From Pseudoalteromonas sp. S16_S37 (lineage in GTDB: Bacteria > Pseudomonadota > Gammaproteobacteria > Enterobacterales > Alteromonadaceae): a stretch of DNA of 64,000 nt. Below, in pieces: positions 33,557 through 42,720 of the stretch. The notes beneath the pieces are model-generated. The model had not been told where the DNA came from. It made no database searches and saw only the letters and a program-made list of their open reading frames with translations. The translations under genes were made by a program, and so were the position numbers. The DNA lies in assembly GCF_014694405.1 (NCBI RefSeq), contig NZ_JAAUWV010000004.1, positions 124,001-188,000 on the forward strand, written 5' to 3'. Numbering within the stretch: position 1 is the stretch's first letter; each line of letters opens with the position of its first letter.

Positions 33557-33620
33557 ATATCTATATTTTGTGAATAGATGAGCAAATAGCTGAAAAGCTT
33601 AAAATGTTTTCGTCGAAAAG

Positions 33621-33677
33621 GCTGTTTATTAGCGTCAGAAAGGTTAAAATTCTACTGACTCCACGCTAATAAACAGC
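33621..33677. repeat. 15-bp perfect inverted repeat before the glutamate dehydrogenase gene
   Basis: GCTGTTTATTAGCGT (33621-33635) recurs as its exact complement at 33663-33677, with 27 bases between. A second pair GTCAG/CTGAC (33634-33638, 33655-33659) overlaps the inner edge. No T-run follows, so it is not an ordinary terminator. It sits 49 bases before the start of the 1612-residue dehydrogenase and may be a regulatory RNA hairpin or operator. Confidence 0.6.
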
Positions 33678-33725
33678 TGTACAAATAATCTACCGTTCAA
33701 AGGTGGTATAGATTAAGGAACACAT

Positions 33726-36700
33726 ATGACACAAAATGAAGGTCCAGCATCAGTTATCCTCGATAACGTATGTAAGTTGATCCACAAGAAAGTTCATGCA
33801 GAGAACGTGTCACTCGTTGAAACATTTGCCAAAGCCTTGTACAGCAATATGTCTAAAGAGGACTTGGCAAACCGCAACGATAGTGACCTATATGGCGCTG
33901 CACTTAGTCTTTGGAATTCTCTCGAAAAAAATAACTCAGATGAAGCGGTGATCCGCGTATTCAATCCTGAGGTGGCAAAAGATGGCTGGCAGTCATCTCA
34001 CACCATCGTAGAGATCATTGCTAAAGATATGCCTTTCTTAGTTGACTCAGTACGTATGGCAATGAATCGCGAAAATATTGTTTCGCATTTGCTATTGCAC
34101 TGTCCGCTCAAAATTCAACGCGATGATGCTGGAAAAATAGCTGCTATTTCAAATCTAAAGGCAGAACAAGAGTCGACATCGACTAAAACTGTGTTCTTTA
34201 TTGAGATAGACCGTCAGACAGATAAAAATGAGATTGAAGCTTTTACAAAAGAGCTTGAATCAGTACTACAAGATGTGTCTTTGGCGGTAGAAGACTGGTT
34301 ACCCATTCGAGATAAGCTTAAGGCTGTTATTAAAGACTTGCCAAAACGCCACTTTAACTGCGATGAAAGTGAAGTTAAAGAAGCTATCGAGTTTTTAGAT
34401 TGGTTAACTCAAGATAACTTTACCTTCATGGGTTATCGTCAGTATGACTTAACACCAGTACAAGGTGACTACGAACTTAAGCACGTAGCTGAAACAAGTT
34501 TAGGCTTGATGAAAAAATCAGCAGATGCTCAAGGCCGACTGCTTTCAGAATTACCTGAGGTTGCTCGCAAAGAGGCACGCAGTGATAATCTTCTGATACT
34601 AACAAAAACAAATTCACTGTCACGTGTACACCGTCCTGCATACGTAGATTATGTTGGTATCAAGCGCTTTGATAACAAAGGTAATGTGATAGGAGAAGAC
34701 CGTTTTATCGGTTTATTCTCATCAAGTTTTTACAACAATAGTGCGGCTGATGTGCCTGTGCTAAGAGGCAAAATCAACCGCATTATGCAAATGTGTGATT
34801 TTGCTAAAGGAACGCACGCATACAAAGCAGTGTTAAATATTCTTGAAACATACCCACGCGATGAACTAGTGCAAGCTCGAGAAAGCGAACTTTTAGAAGT
34901 GGCTACGGGTGTATTGCAAGTACAAGAACGTGACATGTGTCGTTTGTTTGTGCGCAAAGACATTTACGGACGCTTCTTTTCTTGTATGGTATATGTACCA
35001 AGAGAGCGCTATAACACCGCACTTAGACGTGAAACTCAACAATTATTGGCCAATGCGTTCCAATCAAAAGAAAAAGTTGAATTCACCACATATTTCTCTG
35101 AGTCTACGCTGGCAAGAACGCATTACACAGTGCGCGTAGCTGACAACAATATTGAATATAACGTGAAAGACATCGAAAACAATTTAATCGAAGCGGCCCG
35201 CACATGGGAAGATAAACTTCATGATGCACTATTAGAAAGTGCTGGTGAGGCTCGTGGCAACGAGTTATTTAGAAAGTACTCGTCGGCGTTCCCAGGCGCA
35301 TATAAAGACGAAGTGTTGCCAAGTGCTGCAGTGGTAGATATTGAGAAGTTAGAGCAACTTGATGATGAGAACAAGCTAGACATGCTTTTCTACCGTCCAC
35401 AAGAAGAAGCAAATTCTCAAATCGTTCGTTTAAGCTTGTTCCACAAAGACGAGCCGATCCATTTATCTGATGTTATGCCAATGCTTGAAAACTTTGGTTT
35501 ACGAGTGATTGGTGAAACACCGTATGCGATTAAGTCTAGTGATGGTCAAGTAAACTGGATCATGGACTTCTCAATGCTGCTTGATAGCAAAGGTATTGCC
35601 GATTTTAATAAAGTATCTGCTCGTTTTAGAGCTGCACTTACTAATGTTTGGCATAACCGCCTAGAAAATGACGGCTTCAACCGCTTAGTTTTATTGGGTG
35701 GTTTGACGGGACGTGAAGCGTCAATCCTGCGTGCATACGCAAAATATATGCGTCAAATTGGGGTTACGTTCTCACAAAGCTATATTGAGAGCACCTTTGA
35801 TCATTACCCGCATATTGCGGCTAAAATTGTAGATCTATTCGTTAAAAAGTTTTCACCGACAAAACCAGCATCGCAGAAAACTATCGACAAAGTTGTTGCT
35901 GATATATATGAAGAGTTGGAAAACGTAGCGAACCTAGATGACGACCGTATCATCCGCTTGTATGTTGATATGATGAATGCAACGCTGCGCACCAACTTCT
36001 TCCAAAAAGAACAAGATGGTACTAATAAGTCTTATGTTTCATTCAAGGTTAAGCCTAGCGAAATTCCTGATATGCCGCTTCCTCTACCTGCGTATGAAAT
36101 TTTCGTTTACTCACCGCGCGTTGAAGGTGTTCACTTACGTGGCGGTAAAGTTGCGCGTGGTGGTTTGCGTTGGTCAGACCGTCGTGAAGACTTCCGCACC
36201 GAAGTCTTAGGCTTAGTTAAAGCGCAGCAAGTTAAAAACACAGTTATTGTGCCTGTTGGTTCTAAAGGTGGCTTCGTTTGTAAGCAGCTTCCAACTGATC
36301 GTGAAGCGTTCTTTAAAGAAGGCCAAGAGTGTTACAAGATTTTCATCCGCGGTTTATTAGATATTACCGACAACATTGTTCATGGCGAAATTGTTCCGCC
36401 TGAAAGTGTAATTCGTCACGATGAAGATGACCCATATCTAGTAGTAGCTGCCGACAAAGGTACAGCGACCTTCTCTGATATAGCCAATGGCATTGCATTA
36501 GAATACAACTTCTGGCTAGGTGATGCATTTGCATCAGGCGGTTCAATTGGTTATGACCACAAGAAAATGGGTATCACAGCCAAGGGGGCTTGGGAGTCTG
36601 TAAAACGTCACTTCCGTGAAATGGATATTGATTGTCAAACAACTGACTTCACAGTTGTTGGTATCGGTGACATGGCAGGGGATGTATTCGGTAATGGTAT

Positions 36701-38564
36701 GCTTCTATCTAAGCACATTAGATTGCAAGCGGCATTTAACCACATGCATATCTTTATTGACCCTAATCCAGATGCAGCTAAGTCATATGTTGAACGTGAA
36801 CGTTTATTTGCACTACCACGCTCGTCTTGGGAAGACTATGATAAGTCGTTAATTTCTGAAGGTGGCGGTATTTTCTCGCGTGCTGCTAAATCAATAACGC
36901 TTACGGCTGAAATGAAAAAAATGCTCAATACTAAAAAAGTGAGCATGACACCAAACGAGTTAATTAAAGCATTATTAATGATGCCATCTGACTTACTTTG
37001 GAACGGTGGTATCGGAACCTACATCAAGCACTCTAAAGAAACCAATGCAGAAGTTGGTGACCGTGCAAATGATGCATTGCGTATTAATGGTGCTGAGCTG
37101 GGTGCAAAAGTATTTGGTGAGGGTGGTAACTTAGGTGCTACGCAATTAGGTCGTATTGAGTTTGCAAGCAAAGGCGGACGTATTAATACCGACTTTATTG
37201 ATAACGTAGGTGGTGTTGCTTGTTCAGATAACGAAGTAAACATTAAGATTTTGCTTAATGGTTTAGTTGCAGAAGGTGACTTAACTAAGAAGCAGCGTGA
37301 TGAGTTACTATACTCAATGACTGATGAAGTAGCACAACTGGTATTAGCAGATTGTTACCGTCAGACACATACTTTGTCGATCACTAAGTCTAAAGGCCCG
37401 GCTACACTCAAAGAAAAAGTACGCTTTATTCATGCGCTTGAAAAAGAAGGCAAGTTAGACCGTACAATTGAGTTCTTACCGACAGATGAAGAGCTTGCAG
37501 AACGTGCTGCGGCGGATAAAGATTTAACTCGCCCAGAGCTGTCTGTACTCGTTTCATATTCGAAAATGGTGCTCAAAGAGTCTTTAGTTGTTGATGAAGT
37601 ATCTGAAAACCCGTATTACCGTCAATTACTAGTAAACTCGTTCCCCGCGCCTCTGCGTGAAAAATTCGGTTCCGCGATGGACAACCATCCACTGCGCAAA
37701 GAAATCATAGCCACCAAGTTAGCAAATAGTATTGTTAATGATATGGGCTTGAACTTCATGGTTCGCATGAACGAAGAAACAGGCGCGAGTGATAGCGAGA
37801 TAGCTCTGTGTTATTCGATTGCAAGTGCTATTTTTGAGATGAAGAGCACATGGAGCGCAATTGCTGCGCTTGATAATAAGATCCCAGCTGCGGTTCAGAC
37901 GGAAATGTTGTATCAACTTCGCCGTACAGTTCGTCGCGCAACACGTTGGTTCTTACGTCATCGCAATAAGGCACAGACCATTGGTCAAACCATCGAGTTC
38001 TTTACTCCAATCTTTAAAGATGTAAGCAAAAACCTTAACAGCTATATGGTTGAAACAGAGAGCGCTTCAATTTTGGCTAATGCCAAGAAACTTGAAGAGC
38101 AAGGTGTACCGAGTGATATCGCAATGCGCATTGTATCATTATCGAGCTTGTTCTCTGTAATGGACTTAGCTGAAGTTGCACATAACTCAGGTCGTAAAAT
38201 TAGCCTAGTTTCTAACACTTACTTTAAGCTTGGCGCGAAAATGGGTTTACACTGGTTCTTGGATCAGATCACTGCGCAGCAGGTATCTAACCATTGGCAA
38301 GCATTGGCTAGAGCTTCATATCGTGAAGAACTAGATTGGCAGCAACGTTCTCTTTCAGAGGTTGTACTTAATAGCTTCGACAATGATGACGAAGACGTTA
38401 ATGCATTGATTGAGAAGTGGATGGAGAACCAGTCAACGTTGTTATACCGTTGGCAGCAAATGCTTCAAGAGTTTAAGACCTCGCAAAGCCACGATTTTGC
38501 TAAGTTCTCGGTTGCGTTACGTGAGCTTATGTTGTTAAGCCACAACTGTGACACTACCAAATAA
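33726..38564 (+). CDS. NAD-specific glutamate dehydrogenase, giant (GDH-180) type
   Basis: A 1612-residue enzyme that oxidises glutamate to 2-oxoglutarate and ammonium with NAD. The first ~700 residues carry ACT-like regulatory regions (FTFMGYRQYDL; FLVDSVRMAM; RPAYVDYVGIKRFDNKG). The catalytic dehydrogenase domain is near residues ~790-1190, with the Lys-containing VPVGSKGGFVCKQLP, RGGLRWSDRREDFRTEVLGL, the nucleotide fold VVGIGDMAGDVFGNGMLLSK and NVGGVACSDNEVNIKILLN. The C-terminal ~400 residues are helical. This class is common in proteobacteria that live on amino acids. It stands alone before pyrD, with a long inverted repeat upstream and GAAC-poor ribosome site (TTAAGGAACACAT). Confidence 0.97.
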   Translation: MTQNEGPASVILDNVCKLIHKKVHAENVSLVETFAKALYSNMSKEDLANRNDSDLYGAALSLWNSLEKNNSDEAVIRVFNPEVAKDGWQSSHTIVEIIAKDMPFLVDSVRMAMNRENIVSHLLLHCPLKIQRDDAGKIAAISNLKAEQESTSTKTVFFIEIDRQTDKNEIEAFTKELESVLQDVSLAVEDWLPIRDKLKAVIKDLPKRHFNCDESEVKEAIEFLDWLTQDNFTFMGYRQYDLTPVQGDYELKHVAETSLGLMKKSADAQGRLLSELPEVARKEARSDNLLILTKTNSLSRVHRPAYVDYVGIKRFDNKGNVIGEDRFIGLFSSSFYNNSAADVPVLRGKINRIMQMCDFAKGTHAYKAVLNILETYPRDELVQARESELLEVATGVLQVQERDMCRLFVRKDIYGRFFSCMVYVPRERYNTALRRETQQLLANAFQSKEKVEFTTYFSESTLARTHYTVRVADNNIEYNVKDIENNLIEAARTWEDKLHDALLESAGEARGNELFRKYSSAFPGAYKDEVLPSAAVVDIEKLEQLDDENKLDMLFYRPQEEANSQIVRLSLFHKDEPIHLSDVMPMLENFGLRVIGETPYAIKSSDGQVNWIMDFSMLLDSKGIADFNKVSARFRAALTNVWHNRLENDGFNRLVLLGGLTGREASILRAYAKYMRQIGVTFSQSYIESTFDHYPHIAAKIVDLFVKKFSPTKPASQKTIDKVVADIYEELENVANLDDDRIIRLYVDMMNATLRTNFFQKEQDGTNKSYVSFKVKPSEIPDMPLPLPAYEIFVYSPRVEGVHLRGGKVARGGLRWSDRREDFRTEVLGLVKAQQVKNTVIVPVGSKGGFVCKQLPTDREAFFKEGQECYKIFIRGLLDITDNIVHGEIVPPESVIRHDEDDPYLVVAADKGTATFSDIANGIALEYNFWLGDAFASGGSIGYDHKKMGITAKGAWESVKRHFREMDIDCQTTDFTVVGIGDMAGDVFGNGMLLSKHIRLQAAFNHMHIFIDPNPDAAKSYVERERLFALPRSSWEDYDKSLISEGGGIFSRAAKSITLTAEMKKMLNTKKVSMTPNELIKALLMMPSDLLWNGGIGTYIKHSKETNAEVGDRANDALRINGAELGAKVFGEGGNLGATQLGRIEFASKGGRINTDFIDNVGGVACSDNEVNIKILLNGLVAEGDLTKKQRDELLYSMTDEVAQLVLADCYRQTHTLSITKSKGPATLKEKVRFIHALEKEGKLDRTIEFLPTDEELAERAAADKDLTRPELSVLVSYSKMVLKESLVVDEVSENPYYRQLLVNSFPAPLREKFGSAMDNHPLRKEIIATKLANSIVNDMGLNFMVRMNEETGASDSEIALCYSIASAIFEMKSTWSAIAALDNKIPAAVQTEMLYQLRRTVRRATRWFLRHRNKAQTIGQTIEFFTPIFKDVSKNLNSYMVETESASILANAKKLEEQGVPSDIAMRIVSLSSLFSVMDLAEVAHNSGRKISLVSNTYFKLGAKMGLHWFLDQITAQQVSNHWQALARASYREELDWQQRSLSEVVLNSFDNDDEDVNALIEKWMENQSTLLYRWQQMLQEFKTSQSHDFAKFSVALRELMLLSHNCDTTK

Positions 38565-38580
38565 TTTTTAAATCGTTAAA

Positions 38581-38609
38581 ATACCCCGGCCTTGCTGGGG
38601 TATTTTTTT
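38581..38609 (+). terminator. Terminator of the glutamate dehydrogenase gene
   Basis: An ATACCCC/GGGGTAT stem (38581-38587, 38597-38603) extended inside by GGC/GCT pairing and followed by seven T. Confidence 0.9.
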
Positions 38610-38662
38610 GTCTGCATGCTTATGCAGATTGTTATGTTACTTAGGATCTTTTAGGAGTTTTC

Positions 38663-39673
38663 ATGTTTTATGATATTGCGCGTCGCTATATGTTTAGCCG
38701 TGATGCTGAATGGGCACACGAATTTGCATTAACTAATCTGCGTCGTTTTGCACATACCCCTTTGAGTATGGCATGGTCGCAGTCAGTCGCGGATAAACCA
38801 GTAAACTTCCTTGGCTTAGAATTTAAAAATCCAGTGGGGCTCGCTGCGGGTTTAGATAAAAATGCTGAATGTATAGAAGCCTTTGCGCAAATGGGCTTCG
38901 GTTTTCTTGAAGTTGGTACGGTAACGCCACGACCACAAGCAGGAAATGACAAACCTCGTATATTTAGATTACCGCTAGCACATGCCATCATTAACCGCAT
39001 GGGCTTTAACAATAAAGGCGTTGATAACCTAGTCAACAATGTCAAAGCTGCGAAATATGATGGGATCTTAGGGATCAACATAGGTAAAAATAAAGATACA
39101 CCAAATGAGAAAGGAAAAGACGACTACATTCACTGTATGAGAAAAGTGTTCGAGCATGCTTCATATATTACCGTGAATATTTCCTCTCCAAACACGCCAG
39201 GTTTGCGTGACTTACAATATGGTGATGCACTTGACGATTTACTACAAAGCTTGAAAAACGAGCAAATGGACTTAATTGCCAAACATAGTAAATCAGTTCC
39301 TATGCTAGTAAAGATTGCACCTGATATTGACGCTGTACAAGTGGCGCAAATTGCTGAATCTCTTGTAAAAAATAGAATTGATGGAGTAATTGCGACTAAT
39401 ACAACGTTGGAGCGTACGGCTGTTCAAGGGATGCAATATGGCACTGAAGCTGGTGGATTGTCTGGTCGTCCAGTACGCGAAAAATCGACATTTGTTGTGG
39501 GGGAACTTAAACGTTTAACCGAGGGCAAACTGCCAATTATTGGTGTAGGCGGCATTGACAGTGCCGAAGCTGCAAAAGAAAAGCTGGCAGCAGGTGCGTC
39601 TTTATTGCAAGTCTATACCGGCTTTATTTATGAAGGTCCTACGTTGGTGAAAAGGATCGTTGACGGTTTATAA
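38663..39673 (+). CDS. pyrD: Dihydroorotate dehydrogenase (quinone), class 2
   Basis: A 336-residue flavoenzyme that oxidises dihydroorotate to orotate on the inner membrane, passing electrons to quinone. The N-terminal amphipathic helices ([20 protein letters not shown]) mark class 2. The FMN barrel shows [45 protein letters not shown], and the catalytic Ser in [17 protein letters not shown]. The phosphate-binding end is [26 protein letters not shown] precedes the ATG. zapC and rlmKL follow, as in E. coli and relatives. Confidence 0.97.
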   Translation: MFYDIARRYMFSRDAEWAHEFALTNLRRFAHTPLSMAWSQSVADKPVNFLGLEFKNPVGLAAGLDKNAECIEAFAQMGFGFLEVGTVTPRPQAGNDKPRIFRLPLAHAIINRMGFNNKGVDNLVNNVKAAKYDGILGINIGKNKDTPNEKGKDDYIHCMRKVFEHASYITVNISSPNTPGLRDLQYGDALDDLLQSLKNEQMDLIAKHSKSVPMLVKIAPDIDAVQVAQIAESLVKNRIDGVIATNTTLERTAVQGMQYGTEAGGLSGRPVREKSTFVVGELKRLTEGKLPIIGVGGIDSAEAAKEKLAAGASLLQVYTGFIYEGPTLVKRIVDGL

Positions 39674-39724
39674 TGATCAGTTATATAACTAAATGATCGT
39701 AAACAAATTGTTCTTATAAATATT

Positions 39725-39752
39725 TTCACACCTTAGAATTTTTAGTTATACT
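39725..39752 (+). promoter_or_regulatory. Promoter for zapC
   Basis: TTCACA (39725-39730) and TATACT (39747-39752) with a 16-base spacer, 45 bases before the zapC start. Confidence 0.6.
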
Positions 39753-39797
39753 CCCACGTACTATTCAATAAATTAAAATAGTACGGGGAGAATCATT

Positions 39798-40325
39798 TTG
39801 CAGGCATCTAAAGAGTGGCAATGGATTAGTTGTCGCCAAAGAAATCGTTTGCTTGTAGATTTAGGTGAAGAGTTGATACTCTGCACGCCTTTCCGTTTGC
39901 GTCAATTAACACAAGACGCCTACTCAGATCCCCACCTAAGCATTGTTGAAGCCGCCTATTATCAAAATGTTTTTGCGTATTTACGTAGTTTTAATGTTTG
40001 GTCTGAGCCACAATGTTGTCAAATCGCACTTAACGCAACCGCAGCAAAGTTTTACTTATTACCTGTGCAAGCAAAAAGTTGGTTTTTTGAAACTTACACT
40101 GGTGACCAACCATGTACTGAGGCCATTGTACGCTTGAGAACGACACAGCAAGAAGGTGATTTCTTCATCGTAGAACAAGTCGACGGCGCATGCTTATGTA
40201 TTAGTTTAAGTCTTCAATTTGCTCTAGATGAAAACTTATCTTTAGAACAGTTTCAAGCTATCAAAGTGCTTAATAACCGAATCCACCCATTATTAAGCTG
40301 TAATAAAATTTCCAAAATGGCGTGA
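39798..40325 (+). CDS. zapC: Cell-division protein ZapC
   Basis: A 175-residue cytosolic protein that bundles FtsZ filaments at the division site. The match to E. coli ZapC is by pattern: WQWISCRQRNRLLVDLGEEL at the start, the TPFRLRQLTQDAYSDPHLS region, LPVQAKSWFF (compare MPKSWHF), and AIKVLNNRIHP (compare AIKIMNDRLKP). It starts at TTG (39798) with GGGGAG seven bases upstream. Position between pyrD and rlmKL equals that in E. coli, which makes the call firm despite low conservation. Confidence 0.92.
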   Translation: MQASKEWQWISCRQRNRLLVDLGEELILCTPFRLRQLTQDAYSDPHLSIVEAAYYQNVFAYLRSFNVWSEPQCCQIALNATAAKFYLLPVQAKSWFFETYTGDQPCTEAIVRLRTTQQEGDFFIVEQVDGACLCISLSLQFALDENLSLEQFQAIKVLNNRIHPLLSCNKISKMA

Positions 40326-40384
40326 TCAAGCTGTCTCTAACCTATGTTATACTCGCTGGTAATTGAATATAAAGGGTTAGTACA

Positions 40385-42496
40385 TTGCAATTTATCGCGC
40401 TCACATCTATTGGTATCGAACATCTCTTAGCGGAAGAACTTCAACAAGCAGGACTAGAACTGGTCAAGCAAAATGTTGGCTCTATTCGTTTTAATGCTGA
40501 TAATCTAGCCGCGCAAAAGTTTTGTTTAACAACACGTTTCGCCACTCGTGTTATGTTGATGATTGACGAAAGTGAAGAGATTAAAGACAAAGCAGCGCTT
40601 TATAAGTTTGCAAGATTTCAAGCTTGGCAAGATTGGTTTGGTCCAACTCAAACATTTGCAATAGAGTTTAACGGTACCAATACAGAGCTGAAAAATACTC
40701 AGTTCTCTGGTTTAGTTATAAAAGACGGCATTGTAGATTATTTTAATGATCTCTATGAGCAGCGTCCAAACGTAGACAAAACTGATCCTAACATCAGAGT
40801 TATCGCAAAACTGAATAAAAACAAATGTGCGTTATACATCGACTACTCAGGACCTCGTTTATCAGATAGAGGATACCGTACGCGTCAAGGTAAAGCGCCA
40901 ATTCGTGAACATCTTGCTGCTGCCTTAGTGAAGCGTAGCGGCTGGCTTGAAGACACCACTCGCCCTTTATTTGACCCATGTTGTGGCTCAGGTACGCTGC
41001 TGATTGAAGCGGCTTGTATGGCGAATAATATCTATAGCAACTTAAATCGAGAGTTCGCATTTAAGCGATTACCAAGCTTTAGAAAAGCCAAATTTGATGA
41101 AATACAAGCAGAATTAAAATCAGCACAAAAAGACAATAAATTGTGGATCATCGGATCAGACTTTGATCAAAAGGTGGTTGCTGTTGCTGAGCAAAATGCC
41201 CAAAGAGCAGGGGTTAGCGAGCACATTCAGTTTAGCGTTAAAGATGCCAATGCTTTGGGTCAGGTTGCAAAACGTTCAGGGGTTGTACTGAGTAACTTAC
41301 CTTATGGTGAACGTTTAGGGTCAATGGCCGAGCTAGTTAACTTGTACCGTAATATGGGGATCGCGTTTAAAAAGCATTTTAAAGAATGGCGATTAGCTTT
41401 ACTGGGCACAGACGACAGTTTGTTTAAGTTGTTAAAGCTATCTAGAGAAAAACGTTACAAATTTAAAAACGGTCCGATTGATGTTGAGCTAAATATGTAT
41501 GAGCTTAACGAACGTCAAGTAACACAAAACGAACAGAAAGTAGGCCTCAACTTTGAGGGCTCTACTGCGTTTGCAAATCGTTTGAAAAAGAATAAACAGG
41601 CACTAAAAAGTTGGCTCAAAAATGAGCAAATTAACGCATATCGCGTGTATGACGCCGACATTCCGGAATATAACGTTGCTGTTGATGTGTATAATGATTC
41701 GGCCGTTATCTTTGAGTATGCCGCGCCTAAAGAAATAGACGACAACGTTGCACAAAAGCGTTTGCAGGATGTGATCACACTTACCGCCGAACAGTTACAA
41801 ATTGCGCCACAGAACATCGCAGTAAAGGTTCGTAAAAAGCAAAAAGGCGAGTCACAGTACACAGCGATGGATAAGCAAAATCGTTATGATACGGTAGAAG
41901 AGTTTGGCGCTAAATTTAAAGTTAATTTGTTTGATTATCTCGATACGGGGCTATTTTTAGATCACCGCTTGGCGCGTCGTTACATTCAACAAAATGCCAA
42001 AGACAAACGCTTTTTGAATTTGTTTTCTTACACGGGTTCAGCATCGGTGCATGCCGCAATCGGTGATGCAAAATCGGTTATGACGGTAGATATGTCAAAA
42101 ACGTATCTAAAATGGGCAGAAGAAAACTTTGCGTTAAATAACTTAAAGAACCCGCGTTATCGCTTTGAGCAGGCAGATTGTTTAAAGTGGCTGGAGCATG
42201 CGCAAGGTCAGTATGATCTGATATTTTTAGACCCGCCAACCTTTTCTAACTCGAAACGAATGAAGGACGTATTTGATGTACAACGAGACCACATTCAGTT
42301 ACTGACTTGGGTTAAAAAGATCTTAAGCCCAAAAGGCGTGCTTATTTTCTCAAACAACAAGCGCGGTTTTAAAATCGATGAAGTCGGTTTGATTGGACTT
42401 GGCTTAAAAGCGCAAAACATCTCAAATGAGACATTATCGCCAGACTTTAAGCGTAATAAACAGATACACAACAGCTGGTTGATAACCCATGGCTAA
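40385..42496 (+). CDS. rlmL: 23S rRNA methyltransferase RlmKL (m2G2445 and m7G2069)
   Basis: A 703-residue fusion of two methyltransferases acting on 23S rRNA. Residues ~45-155 hold the THUMP domain. The first catalytic domain has PLFDPCCGSGTLLIEAACMA and the NPPY-type motif as LSNLPYGERLGSM (the m2G2445 activity). The second has FLNLFSYTGSASVHAAI and LDPPTFSNSKRM (the m7G2069 activity). It starts at TTG (40385) with AAGGG nearby. Length and order of domains equal the full E. coli RlmL/RlmKL. The following thioredoxin-fold gene overlaps its last eight bases. Confidence 0.97.
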   Translation: MQFIALTSIGIEHLLAEELQQAGLELVKQNVGSIRFNADNLAAQKFCLTTRFATRVMLMIDESEEIKDKAALYKFARFQAWQDWFGPTQTFAIEFNGTNTELKNTQFSGLVIKDGIVDYFNDLYEQRPNVDKTDPNIRVIAKLNKNKCALYIDYSGPRLSDRGYRTRQGKAPIREHLAAALVKRSGWLEDTTRPLFDPCCGSGTLLIEAACMANNIYSNLNREFAFKRLPSFRKAKFDEIQAELKSAQKDNKLWIIGSDFDQKVVAVAEQNAQRAGVSEHIQFSVKDANALGQVAKRSGVVLSNLPYGERLGSMAELVNLYRNMGIAFKKHFKEWRLALLGTDDSLFKLLKLSREKRYKFKNGPIDVELNMYELNERQVTQNEQKVGLNFEGSTAFANRLKKNKQALKSWLKNEQINAYRVYDADIPEYNVAVDVYNDSAVIFEYAAPKEIDDNVAQKRLQDVITLTAEQLQIAPQNIAVKVRKKQKGESQYTAMDKQNRYDTVEEFGAKFKVNLFDYLDTGLFLDHRLARRYIQQNAKDKRFLNLFSYTGSASVHAAIGDAKSVMTVDMSKTYLKWAEENFALNNLKNPRYRFEQADCLKWLEHAQGQYDLIFLDPPTFSNSKRMKDVFDVQRDHIQLLTWVKKILSPKGVLIFSNNKRGFKIDEVGLIGLGLKAQNISNETLSPDFKRNKQIHNSWLITHG

Positions 42497-42719
42497 ATAT
42501 GTTTTATACCACACAGAAGGTTGTCATTTGTGTGAACAAGCTTATGAATTGATGTTGCAGCTCATACCATCTGAGGAGTTTGAGCTGATAGATATAGTAA
42601 GTGATGAAGCCTTGATGGCTGCATATCAAACATCAATTCCAGTAATGAAAAGATGCTCTGATGAAGAGGCCATATATTGGCCTTTTGATCAGCAAAAAAT
42701 TCAACAACTCGTAGAATAA
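42489..42719 (+). CDS. Small glutaredoxin-like thioredoxin-fold protein
   Basis: A 76-residue protein of the DUF836/glutaredoxin-like family. The N-terminal strand leads into the redox motif YHTEGCHLCEQAYELM, and a cis-Pro loop appears as TSIPVMKR. It lacks the GSH-binding features of classical glutaredoxins. It overlaps rlmKL by eight bases and ends one base before uup, so the three genes are coupled. A thiol-redox role is likely, with the partner unknown. Confidence 0.88.
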   Translation: MAKYVLYHTEGCHLCEQAYELMLQLIPSEEFELIDIVSDEALMAAYQTSIPVMKRCSDEEAIYWPFDQQKIQQLVE

Positions 42720-42720
42720 T

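Noticed and set aside
33621..33677. Ends of an insertion sequence
   Set aside because: Only 57 bases in total with no transposase and no visible target duplication; kept as a finding for a hairpin or operator instead.
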